Below, one piece after another: positions 1-7,039 of a stretch of 8,918 nt of DNA (the first letter of the stretch is position 1; every line of letters begins with the position of its first letter). Made by a program: the position numbers and the translations under genes. The notes beneath the pieces are model-generated. The model ran no database searches. It was not told where the DNA came from and saw nothing but the letters and a program-made list of their open reading frames with translations. The stretch comes from JAUILA01 sp964563925 (GTDB lineage: Bacteria; Bacteroidota; Bacteroidia; Cytophagales; Cyclobacteriaceae): NCBI GenBank assembly GCA_964563925.1, contig CAZLZD010000096.1, positions 1 to 8,918 of the forward strand. Direction: 5' to 3'.

Positions 1-645
1 CTGGAAACCCTCTACAATACCTCTAAAGAACTGAACGTCAACTGTAACTGGATTGTGAATGGTTCAGGAGAAATATTTTTTGAGGAAGAAAAAACCATGA
101 ATGGAAGTACGGTCAACCGGGTTGTGGTTGATACCAAAGTCAACAAGAAAAACAGTATTGTCCTGGTCAGTGAGGACGCGCACGCGGGATACATCAAGGA
201 TTACAACAAGCCTGCTTTCGTGAAGGATCTTCAGGCCTACCAGATACCCGGCTATGAAGATGGAAATTACCGCATGTTCGAAGTCAGCGGAGACAGCATG
301 ATGCCGACGATTTCACCGGCCGAAATCGTAATTACGGAATTCGCCGAAAATCCGGCTTCCCTGGAGAACGGAACACTGGTGGTTGTGGTAACGGAGGATG
401 CCATTGTCGCTAAACGGATTTATTATTATGAAAACGACCGCAACATTGTCATTCTTAAAAGCGACAACCCGAAGTACAAGACCTACTCGATCCAGAAGAA
501 CAAAATCCGGGAATGCTGGGTGGTCCAGGGAAAGATTACAAGTTCGTTCGTGGAAAGCGGTATCCTCGACAACAAGCGACTGTCCAAACTGGAGCACAGC
601 ATTGACAACCTCAAGGCAGAGGTCAGAAAACTGCTTAAAAAATAG
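1..645 (+). CDS. LexA/CI-like repressor, XRE-HTH plus S24 peptidase domain, 5' end outside window
   Basis: Probable DNA-binding repressor that inactivates itself by cleavage, as in phage CI and LexA. The frame is open from base 1. The residues before the GTG at 55 (ending in NVNCNWIVNGSGEIF) look like the end of an XRE helix-turn-helix domain, where 'WLLTGEGE'-type tails are typical, so the true start lies left of the window and GTG 55 is not it. An Ala-Gly pair at 184-189 fits the self-cleavage site. The serine of GDSMMPT (codon 295-297) and the lysine of AIVAKR (codon 412-414) fit the S24 Ser/Lys dyad. A charged, probably coiled C-terminal tail (about codons 565-642) follows the S24 fold. 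The gene converges on the dehydrogenase. UmuD is unlikely because an HTH remnant is present and no polymerase gene follows. Whether it belongs to a prophage or to a host stress response cannot be told from here. Confidence 0.85.
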   Translation: METLYNTSKELNVNCNWIVNGSGEIFFEEEKTMNGSTVNRVVVDTKVNKKNSIVLVSEDAHAGYIKDYNKPAFVKDLQAYQIPGYEDGNYRMFEVSGDSMMPTISPAEIVITEFAENPASLENGTLVVVVTEDAIVAKRIYYYENDRNIVILKSDNPKYKTYSIQKNKIRECWVVQGKITSSFVESGILDNKRLSKLEHSIDNLKAEVRKLLKK

Positions 646-651
646 GTAATT

Positions 652-687
652 CCGGATCAATCCGGCAGCCGCTGACCTGGTTCAGGT
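652..687. terminator. Two short hairpins between convergent genes, possible weak bidirectional terminator
   Basis: Two small inverted repeats sit where the rightward repressor gene and the leftward operon end. CCGGA (652-656) pairs with TCCGG (661-665) over a 4-base loop. ACCTG (675-679) pairs with CAGGT (683-687) over a 3-base loop and overlaps the dehydrogenase stop codon. Reading leftward, the first hairpin is followed after about nine bases by a run of six T (complement of 637-642). Reading rightward, only TTTT at 699-702 follows. Both stems have just 5 pairs, so this is a weak candidate, supported mainly by its position. Confidence 0.3.
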
Positions 688-2049
688 GACGTAAACAGTT
701 TTGATATTTACGAATTCCCTGATTCCGAAATGACTCAGCTCACGTCCGTACCCGCTGGTTTTAATGCCACCAAACGGCAGGCGGGGATCAGATTTGACGA
801 AGGAATTGACAAAGCAGCAACCTGCCTGTAATTTACGGGCCGCAATAGTGCGGCCCTTTTCTTTATCTTCCGTAAAAACCGCAGCACCAAGTCCAAATGA
901 GGTGTCATTGGCTATTTTAATGGCCTCCTCTTCATTGTCAGCACGGATCACGGCTGCGACGGGCCCAAACAATTCCTCGTCATAGGCGGGCATTCCCGGG
1001 GCGACATCAATGAGTATGGTTGGCAGGTACCAGGCGCCCTTCTTATCGGGAATTGAACCGCCCAGGATACAACCAGCGCCTTTTTCCACGCTGTCAACCA
1101 CCTGTTGGTGCAGCTCATCACGAAGATCGGTTCTGGCTATAGGTCCCAGCCTGGTATCTTCATTGAAAGGATCGGCAGGTTTATAGGTCTGCATCTGGCG
1201 GGTAAATAATTCCAGGAACTGGTCATAGACCTGGTCCACGACAATAAACCGTTTTGCCGCAATACAACTTTGACCGCTGTTGATCATCCGGCTGGCCGCG
1301 CAGGTTTCTGCCGCCTTTTCCAGGTTTGCGTCTTCCAGGATTACATAGGGGTCACTCCCTCCCAGCTCAAGGACTGATTTTTTGAGCATTTCTCCGGCAC
1401 GGGAGGCGACGGCCTTACCGGCCGGCGTACTTCCCGTCAGGGTTACTGCCTTAACAAGTGGATTATCAATAACATGTTCCACCTGGGAGGACTTGATCAA
1501 CAGGGTGGTAAACAGGTTTCCAGGAAACCCGGCATCACGGAAAATTTTTTCGATGGCCAGGGCACAGCCCGGTACATTTGAGGCATGCTTGAGCAACCCG
1601 GCATTCCCTGCCATCAACGCCGGGGCGGCAAACCGGAATACCTGCCAAAACGGAAAATTCCAGGGCATAACAGCCAGTACCGGGCCTATGGGTTCATAGG
1701 CAACAAAACTTTCGGAGGCATCGGATTCTATGGCTTCGTCTGCCAGAAATGCAGCTGCCTCCTCTGCGTAATAATCGCATACCCAGGCACATTTTTCCGC
1801 TTCTGAAATTCCTGCGCTCAGCGGTTTCCCCATTTCCCTGGTCATTAATTCCGCCAGCTCTCGTTTGCGTTCCTTTAACAAGCTGGCGGCCTTTTTCATT
1901 AGCTGTGAGCGCTCGCCAATTGGCACCCCTGTCCACCTTTCCCATGCTTCATGACACTCAGCTATTTTTTCCCTGACGGTATCATCGTCATGCAGGGTAA
2001 TGGTGTCAATGACTTCTTCTGTAGCGGGATTAATTACCTGGGTTTCCAT
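682..2049 (-). CDS. NAD(P)-dependent succinate-semialdehyde dehydrogenase-type aldehyde dehydrogenase
   Basis: A full-length 455-residue ALDH-superfamily enzyme, expected to oxidise succinate semialdehyde to succinate in the cytoplasm (end of the GABA shunt). Visible motifs are PWNFPFW with Asn131, the cofactor segment KHASNVPG (154-161), LELGGSDP with general base Glu228, GQSCIAAKR with nucleophile Cys262, and EELFGPV (358-364). Length and motifs match the short SSADH type known from cyanobacteria and many Bacteroidota. Ser157 stands where NAD-preferring ALDHs often carry Glu, which favours NADP+. The second Cys found two residues after the nucleophile in human and E. coli enzymes is absent (Ala264), so that disulfide switch should not operate. 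The start at 2047-2049 gives the expected N-terminus (INPATEE). It lies 20 bases inside the preceding kinase gene and no Shine-Dalgarno is seen. The substrate is inferred from family likeness; another small semialdehyde or aldehyde is possible. Confidence 0.9.
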   Translation of the reverse strand: METQVINPATEEVIDTITLHDDDTVREKIAECHEAWERWTGVPIGERSQLMKKAASLLKERKRELAELMTREMGKPLSAGISEAEKCAWVCDYYAEEAAAFLADEAIESDASESFVAYEPIGPVLAVMPWNFPFWQVFRFAAPALMAGNAGLLKHASNVPGCALAIEKIFRDAGFPGNLFTTLLIKSSQVEHVIDNPLVKAVTLTGSTPAGKAVASRAGEMLKKSVLELGGSDPYVILEDANLEKAAETCAASRMINSGQSCIAAKRFIVVDQVYDQFLELFTRQMQTYKPADPFNEDTRLGPIARTDLRDELHQQVVDSVEKGAGCILGGSIPDKKGAWYLPTILIDVAPGMPAYDEELFGPVAAVIRADNEEEAIKIANDTSFGLGAAVFTEDKEKGRTIAARKLQAGCCFVNSFVKSDPRLPFGGIKTSGYGRELSHFGIREFVNIKTVYVT

Positions 2050-3511
2050 TGTTTTCTGATATTCTTATTGGAAAGCAAACCTCAAAGCGTGTGCCTTTTC
2101 CCACCTCGCTTTTCACGTCTACCTTACCTTTGTGGCTGTTAATAATATTTTGAGAGGAGGTCAGGCCAAGTCCCATTCCTCCTCGTTTGCCGGTGAAGAA
2201 CGGGTCAAACAATTTCCTCAGCTGATCACGTTCTATTCCCTTACCGGTATCCTGCACATACAGCAGCAACTGCTGATCTTTTTTAAGTGTCCCCATTTCA
2301 AGCCTTCCTTCTTCATCATCCTCCATGGATTCTATGGCATTGATCACAATATTGAGGATGGCGGTCCTCATTTGTTCCGGATCCAGTTTCATAACAGGTA
2401 ATGATTCATCCTTTGAGGTAACAAGCTCAATCCCGCGCAGCTTGATCCGGTCATTGGTCATGTCGATCACCTCTTCAAGCAACTGGTTCAGGTTGTAGGG
2501 CCTGAGATCGGGCTCCTTGGGTTTGGAGGATTTGAGCATTTCAGTGATGAGCTGATCAATACGGTTGGCATTTCGATGGATAATATCCAGGTACATACCG
2601 TAATCCCCGTCCGGAAGCTCACCCAGGTCATCATCGAGCTGCTCGAGGGCAAGATTCAGATTGGTAAGCGGGTTCCTTACCTCATGTGCGATACTGCGGG
2701 CAATATTACCGGTCATGGCCAGTTTTTCAGCCACCAGGAGATCCTGCTCGGCTTGTTTACGCAGTGAAAGGTCATGGATGATTCCCTGAAAACCGTAGAT
2801 AATTCCGTCATTATCCTGAAGAGCCACCCCGTTGATGGTACATTCCTTGATCCGCTCATCCTTTGACATCAGATTAACCTCAATATCCCGTACCTGTCCG
2901 TGCTCCCTGAGCAAAGATTCATAGGCCTCGTATTCGTCGGGATCCTCAAATATATTTTTTAAGGGCGAATCGGCAAGGTCCTCCCCGCAAAAGCCAAGAA
3001 GGGACATAAATGATTTGTTTACATCCGTTACCAGTAAATCGGCATCTACAATATAGATCGGGTCAACAGAACGCTCAAAAAGGCTTCTGTACTTTTGTTC
3101 CTTTGTACGCAACTCAAGCAGGTTCCTCGAACTTGTCAGGGCGTACCGAATACTGCGGGCAAGTGAATTCGGGTTCACCTCGGTTTTTACCAGGTAATCA
3201 GCTGCCCCCAGGGTCATGGCCTCCAGGTCTATTTCACGATCACCCTGCCCGGTGAGAAGGATCATGGGTGTAATCATCTCCCGTTGTTTGACTTCCCTGA
3301 TCAGGTCAAGGCCGGTACGCGGACCTAACCGGTAATCGATCAGGTAGATGTCATAATTACGATGGAGAATGTGTGACAGGCCATCGTCAAAATTATCCAC
3401 CCAATCCAGGCTGAAGCCTGCATTGATCTCGGCGAATAAATCCTGGACTATCACATATTCATCCTCATCATCGTCGATGAGCAGTACACGTATTTTGGTT
3501 GAATCGGTCAT
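2030..3511 (-). CDS. Receiver-PAS-histidine kinase (soluble relay kinase)
   Basis: A 493-residue cytoplasmic kinase without membrane segments. Domains in order: receiver (about 6-125; acidic DDD 13-15, phospho-acceptor Asp59, Thr87, Lys109), PAS (about 138-250), HisKA dimerisation domain with phospho-His276 in SIAHEVRNPLTNL, and HATPase_c (about 375-482; N-box Asn391, DTGKGI 421-426, F-box FDPFF 435-439, G-box GGMGLGL 444-450). All catalytic residues are present. The receiver has Lys-Thr rather than the usual Lys-Pro after its fifth strand. AHEVRNPLTNL resembles NtrB-type kinases, so the NtrC-like protein of the same operon is a plausible partner (inference). An N-terminal receiver suggests control by a second kinase, possibly the membrane sensor encoded upstream. 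Its ATG overlaps the stop of the preceding receiver gene (ATGA, 3508-3511), and its non-conserved tail overlaps the dehydrogenase start. Confidence 0.93.
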   Translation of the reverse strand: MTDSTKIRVLLIDDDEDEYVIVQDLFAEINAGFSLDWVDNFDDGLSHILHRNYDIYLIDYRLGPRTGLDLIREVKQREMITPMILLTGQGDREIDLEAMTLGAADYLVKTEVNPNSLARSIRYALTSSRNLLELRTKEQKYRSLFERSVDPIYIVDADLLVTDVNKSFMSLLGFCGEDLADSPLKNIFEDPDEYEAYESLLREHGQVRDIEVNLMSKDERIKECTINGVALQDNDGIIYGFQGIIHDLSLRKQAEQDLLVAEKLAMTGNIARSIAHEVRNPLTNLNLALEQLDDDLGELPDGDYGMYLDIIHRNANRIDQLITEMLKSSKPKEPDLRPYNLNQLLEEVIDMTNDRIKLRGIELVTSKDESLPVMKLDPEQMRTAILNIVINAIESMEDDEEGRLEMGTLKKDQQLLLYVQDTGKGIERDQLRKLFDPFFTGKRGGMGLGLTSSQNIINSHKGKVDVKSEVGKGTRFEVCFPIRISENNGNPGN

Positions 3512-3963
3512 GTGTCTCCATTGTTTTCACGGGGCAGTTCGACGATGCCGAACCAGTAATCACCTAATTTACGAATCACATCCACCAATCGCTCGAAAGT
3601 AACCGGCTTTGTTATGAATGAATTTACTCCCAGGTCATACGACTTAAGGATATCCTCCTCTGCTTCCGAGGTTGTCAACACCACTATGGGGATTGTTTTA
3701 AACCTCTTGTCTTCTTTAAGGATTTTCAGGGCTTCCCGTCCGTCCATTTTCGGCATATTAAGGTCAAGCAGAATCAGGCCCGGGCGAGGCGCAGTTTCAG
3801 GGGTATATTTTCCTTCCTGATTAAGAAATTCCAGCAGGTCTTCTCCATCCTCCACGAAATGCAGGTCATTAGCGAGGCGGTTCTCTTCCAGTGCTTCCAT
3901 AGTCAGCAGCCGGTCATCCGCATCATCCTCTGCAATGAGAATCGTTATTGCTTTAGTCTCCAT
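3508..3963 (-). CDS. Single-domain response regulator, Rcp1-like
   Basis: A 151-residue stand-alone receiver with no output domain. Key residues are the acidic cluster EDD (12-14), phospho-acceptor Asp67 in LLDLNMPKMDG, Thr97/Thr98 in VVLTTS, and Lys119-Pro120. The insert after the second strand region and the ending LGDYWFGIVELP are typical of the Rcp1 family, which takes phosphate from phytochrome-like kinases carrying a SHDLQEPLR histidine box. The gene encoded directly before it is exactly such a kinase and lacks its own receiver, so the pair is probably cognate (inference from family and position). The gene overlaps that kinase by 11 bases and the next kinase by 4, which suggests coupled translation. 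Output would be through protein-protein contact or phosphotransfer, not DNA binding. Confidence 0.93.
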   Translation of the reverse strand: METKAITILIAEDDADDRLLTMEALEENRLANDLHFVEDGEDLLEFLNQEGKYTPETAPRPGLILLDLNMPKMDGREALKILKEDKRFKTIPIVVLTTSEAEEDILKSYDLGVNSFITKPVTFERLVDVIRKLGDYWFGIVELPRENNGDT

Positions 3964-6900
3964 ATGTAGTTAACTCTGTTTGTTTAATTGGAAAAATTAT
4001 TTCAAATGTAGTACCCTTGCCTTTCTCGCTTTCCACACGTATCTCCCCGTTATGATTTTGAACCACGCGCTTGCAAATGGCCAGCCCTATACCTGTTCCC
4101 GAGTATTCACTGCGCCCGTGAAGTCTTTCGAACAATCCGAAAATTCGTTCCTTGTATCGTTCATCCACCCCGATACCGTTATCGCGGATCTTTACTGAAA
4201 CCTGACGGACAAATTCATTTTCCTGTTTGTCAGTTCCATTCTGATCCGGATATTCCGCCCAAATTTTTATTTCAGGTGTACGCTCGGACGGCACAAATTT
4301 CAGCGCATTGGTGAGCAGGTTTTGAAACAGCTGCCGAAGCTGAAGGGGATCGCCGGAAACCACGGGCAATTCATCCACAAATACACTGGCATCGCTTTCG
4401 CGTATGGTGGTTTCAAGGTCATCAATCACACCACGGATAACATCATTCAGTTCTGTTTCCTGCAATGGTGCCTGATTACGTGCCACGCGGCTGTATTTCA
4501 GCAGATCATTGATCAGGGTTTGCATTCGCTCGGCGGCATTCTGCATCCGGTTCAGATAATCGGTTCCCTTTCCGTCGAGCTGCGATTCATACTTGTCGGC
4601 AAGGCGCCCGCCAAATGCCCTGATCTTCCTCAATGGCTCCTGAAGGTCATGAGAAGCTATATAGGCAAACTGTTCCAGGTTCTTATTGGAATCTTCCAGT
4701 TCCCTGTTTTTGTCCTCCAGCTCCATCTCATGCTTCTTCTGTGCTGTTATATCCTGCAGGGTGCCTGTATGGGCGTATACTTCGCCAAATTCATTGTAAA
4801 CGGGATGCCCGGTAGATTTTACGTATTTAAACTCGCCATCCCTGAGTATCAACCTGAATTCCATCTCATAGGACAGACGGCTCGACACATTCTCCTTTAT
4901 GGTACGACGCACCATTTCCCTGTCCTCTTCATGGACAAAGTCAAAGTATTCTTCGAAATCGGGCTCATAATCCTTGCTTAAGTTCATTATGCGATACATC
5001 CCTTCAGACCATCTCAATCTTCCGTCAGATAAATACCACTCCCAGCTTCCCAGCCTTGAAAGTTTCTCTGCTTCGTTGAGTACCAGGTTTGTACGCTGCA
5101 CTTCGTCCTGTACTCGCTTTTTAATCAGTAATGCACCCAGAGAGGATGACATGATCTGAAGCGTTTTCTTCAGTTCTTCTATTTCGGCAATCTCTTCGTC
5201 GGCGAGAAACATGGCAACAAGCAGTACTTCACCTTCAAAGACGATCGGCACGGCAAACAGGGATTTGTAGCCCCGCTCAATCAGCAACTGGCGCCGGAAT
5301 ACCTCGGCAGACCCCACCTCATGCAGGGAAGGAATGTATACCATTTGTTTGTTTTTCATCACCTCGTTGATCACACCCACATCCCTGGGGATCACAAAAG
5401 GTTCCTGTTCCCTGCCGTTATCACGCCCGGGATCAAACAAATACTGGCTCAGCAGTCGCATCTGGGTATCTCCCAGAGGAACCCATACCTCGGTGGAATC
5501 CAGCTCATACCTTTTTCCGATTTTACTGAATACCAGCTTTGCTGCATGATTAAAATCTTCGGCATGGGTGATGGATACGTTAAGGTGGGCCAGAAATTCA
5601 TTCTCTTCCTGGGCCCAGTGCAATTCGGTAAGATCCCTTGCTTCAAAAATGATCAGATCCTCCCTGTCACCGGGAATGAGGGTACAGGAAAGGTCAAGGT
5701 ATACTTCATCGCCGTCATGTCCAGTAACCAATGCTTCTTCCCTGGAACTCCCTTGTTCTTTCGCCTTCTTAAGCATCTGGCGGATGGTAGCCGAAAGGTC
5801 ACCCCGCCAAACCGACAAATCAGCCAGGTCCCTCCCGGCAATCTCGTTAGAGGTCGCATTCAGGAATTGGAGGAAGGACTTGTTGATATCAATGATCTCA
5901 TCCATTTCGTTGATGAGGGCAATAAACTGAAAGGCCTGGTGAAAGAGCATGGAAAACTTACGGTTGTTTTCCTCAATGGCCCGTTGGGTGCGTATTCTGC
6001 TCGAGACATCCGTGGCGGTAACGACCAATCCGTCATCCAGGGGAATCGCACGGATTTCAAGATAGATATGGAGTTCATCATAATCGTACAGCATTTGAGT
6101 GCGAAACTCCTTTCCCGTGTGCAGGGTTTCAATATACGCGTCAAACAGACCGGACTCCCTGGAGCCAGGGAAAATTTCAAGAAGTTTTTTGCCGATTAGG
6201 TCACTCTTTGCCAACCCGGAAATGACTTCCGCCTGGTGATTGCACTTCTCGATTCTGAAATCATCCACCTCGCCGTTCTTGTAAATCGGGCGGAACAACA
6301 GGATGGCTCCATCGGCAGAGTCCAGTATTCGCTCAACCAGATTTTCGGCCTCCACCCGCTCCTGTATTTCATGACCCAGTTCGATCAGGTTTTTTTCCAG
6401 CTGTGTTTCAGCAGCCAGGTTTGACTGAAGGGATCGATACAGGTTTGTATACAGGTAAATAATGGCCCCGATGGCCACCATAAATCCAATGATGATGAAC
6501 AACGGTGTGGCGGTCCTTGAGGTAAGGAATCCATCCCGTCCGGGAGGCCTGAGTATCCCGCCAATGCGTTTTTGCAGTCCGCGGATTTCCTCCAGCCTTT
6601 CCTCGGCCCCCTGCAGCAGGCGAATATCTTCCTGGTCCAGTTTGCCATTGGTGAGCAGGTGGTTTGCCAGCGAGTCAATATGGCTGAGTTGTAAACGGGT
6701 CGCCGTTTTTAACGAATCGTATACTTCCAGAATCTTCAGGTCATTTTTCAGGATCGAATCCAGGCTCACCAGGCGGTCTTCCACGTTTTTTGAAGAATGC
6801 TCCATTGACTCCAGATAAAAGGTGTCTCCGGTCATCAGATAACCATGGATCAGTGTGCGGGTTTCTTCCAGGCGGTAAACAATATCATCCAGGTCCTTAT

Positions 6901-7027
6901 GGACATTCTCGGTACGGGTGAGCATGATATATTCATCGGACAACTGCCTGTAACTGAAGTAAGTGAACAGGGAGATGATAATCATGAATGCCATTATGGC
7001 CAAAAATAAGATCCGGTAAAATCTCAT
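3953..7027 (-). CDS. Membrane multi-sensor histidine kinase: CHASE3, PAS, PAS, GAF, PAS, HisKA, HATPase
   Basis: A 1024-residue inner-membrane sensor. Two hydrophobic segments (about 6-24 and 174-196) bracket an extracytoplasmic helical domain with CHASE3 features (ETRTLIHGYLMTGDTFYLES near 55-74). Next come a coiled linker (200-230), PAS1 (about 230-345), PAS2 (about 357-468), GAF (about 478-640), a PAS_3-type PAS (about 655-765, GSWEWYLSDG) and a coiled linker. HisKA follows with phospho-His793 in YIASHDLQEPLR (codon 4649-4651), then HATPase_c with Asn907, DNGIGV (949-954), FGLFERLHG (963-971) and GTGIGLAICK (977-986). No receiver is fused to it; the Rcp1-like receiver follows with an 11-base overlap. 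The ligand is unknown: the PAS and GAF domains show no obvious bilin-binding cysteine or other diagnostic cofactor site that I can point to. The ATG at 7025-7027 starts right at TM1, 12 bases after the activator's stop, with no clear Shine-Dalgarno. Confidence 0.94.
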   Translation of the reverse strand: MRFYRILFLAIMAFMIIISLFTYFSYRQLSDEYIMLTRTENVHKDLDDIVYRLEETRTLIHGYLMTGDTFYLESMEHSSKNVEDRLVSLDSILKNDLKILEVYDSLKTATRLQLSHIDSLANHLLTNGKLDQEDIRLLQGAEERLEEIRGLQKRIGGILRPPGRDGFLTSRTATPLFIIIGFMVAIGAIIYLYTNLYRSLQSNLAAETQLEKNLIELGHEIQERVEAENLVERILDSADGAILLFRPIYKNGEVDDFRIEKCNHQAEVISGLAKSDLIGKKLLEIFPGSRESGLFDAYIETLHTGKEFRTQMLYDYDELHIYLEIRAIPLDDGLVVTATDVSSRIRTQRAIEENNRKFSMLFHQAFQFIALINEMDEIIDINKSFLQFLNATSNEIAGRDLADLSVWRGDLSATIRQMLKKAKEQGSSREEALVTGHDGDEVYLDLSCTLIPGDREDLIIFEARDLTELHWAQEENEFLAHLNVSITHAEDFNHAAKLVFSKIGKRYELDSTEVWVPLGDTQMRLLSQYLFDPGRDNGREQEPFVIPRDVGVINEVMKNKQMVYIPSLHEVGSAEVFRRQLLIERGYKSLFAVPIVFEGEVLLVAMFLADEEIAEIEELKKTLQIMSSSLGALLIKKRVQDEVQRTNLVLNEAEKLSRLGSWEWYLSDGRLRWSEGMYRIMNLSKDYEPDFEEYFDFVHEEDREMVRRTIKENVSSRLSYEMEFRLILRDGEFKYVKSTGHPVYNEFGEVYAHTGTLQDITAQKKHEMELEDKNRELEDSNKNLEQFAYIASHDLQEPLRKIRAFGGRLADKYESQLDGKGTDYLNRMQNAAERMQTLINDLLKYSRVARNQAPLQETELNDVIRGVIDDLETTIRESDASVFVDELPVVSGDPLQLRQLFQNLLTNALKFVPSERTPEIKIWAEYPDQNGTDKQENEFVRQVSVKIRDNGIGVDERYKERIFGLFERLHGRSEYSGTGIGLAICKRVVQNHNGEIRVESEKGKGTTFEIIFPIKQTELTTYGD

Positions 7028-7039
7028 AGGATGGCGCGG

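Noticed and set aside
1..645. S24 protein as UmuD.
   Set aside because: It is longer, carries an HTH-like remnant at its N-terminus, and is not followed by a Y-family polymerase gene.
313..660. A 115-codon leftward open frame opposite the S24 repressor.
   Set aside because: The rightward frame carries the S24 Ser/Lys motifs; the leftward one shows nothing recognisable and would run through the convergent junction.
4306..4320. A 15-base sequence repeated exactly at 6646-6660.
   Set aside because: Both copies encode LLTN in the same gene, but one is in the ATPase N-box and the other in the CHASE3 region. There is no wider similarity around them, so this is chance convergence and not a mobile or duplicated repeat.
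4466..4485. TGGCAC on the leftward strand as a sigma-54 -24 element; similar matches at 7349-7354 (leftward) and 1921-1926 (rightward).
   Set aside because: None has TTGC at the correct 5-base spacing, and all lie inside conserved coding sequence.
4322..4981. A 219-codon rightward open frame, also antisense to the membrane kinase.
   Set aside because: Same reason: it mirrors PAS/HisKA coding sequence and has no domain signature or initiation signal of its own.
5321..6199. A 292-codon rightward open frame opposite the membrane kinase gene.
   Set aside because: It lies wholly antisense to a gene with unmistakable domain content, shows no recognisable motifs, and is best explained by codon bias of the kinase strand.
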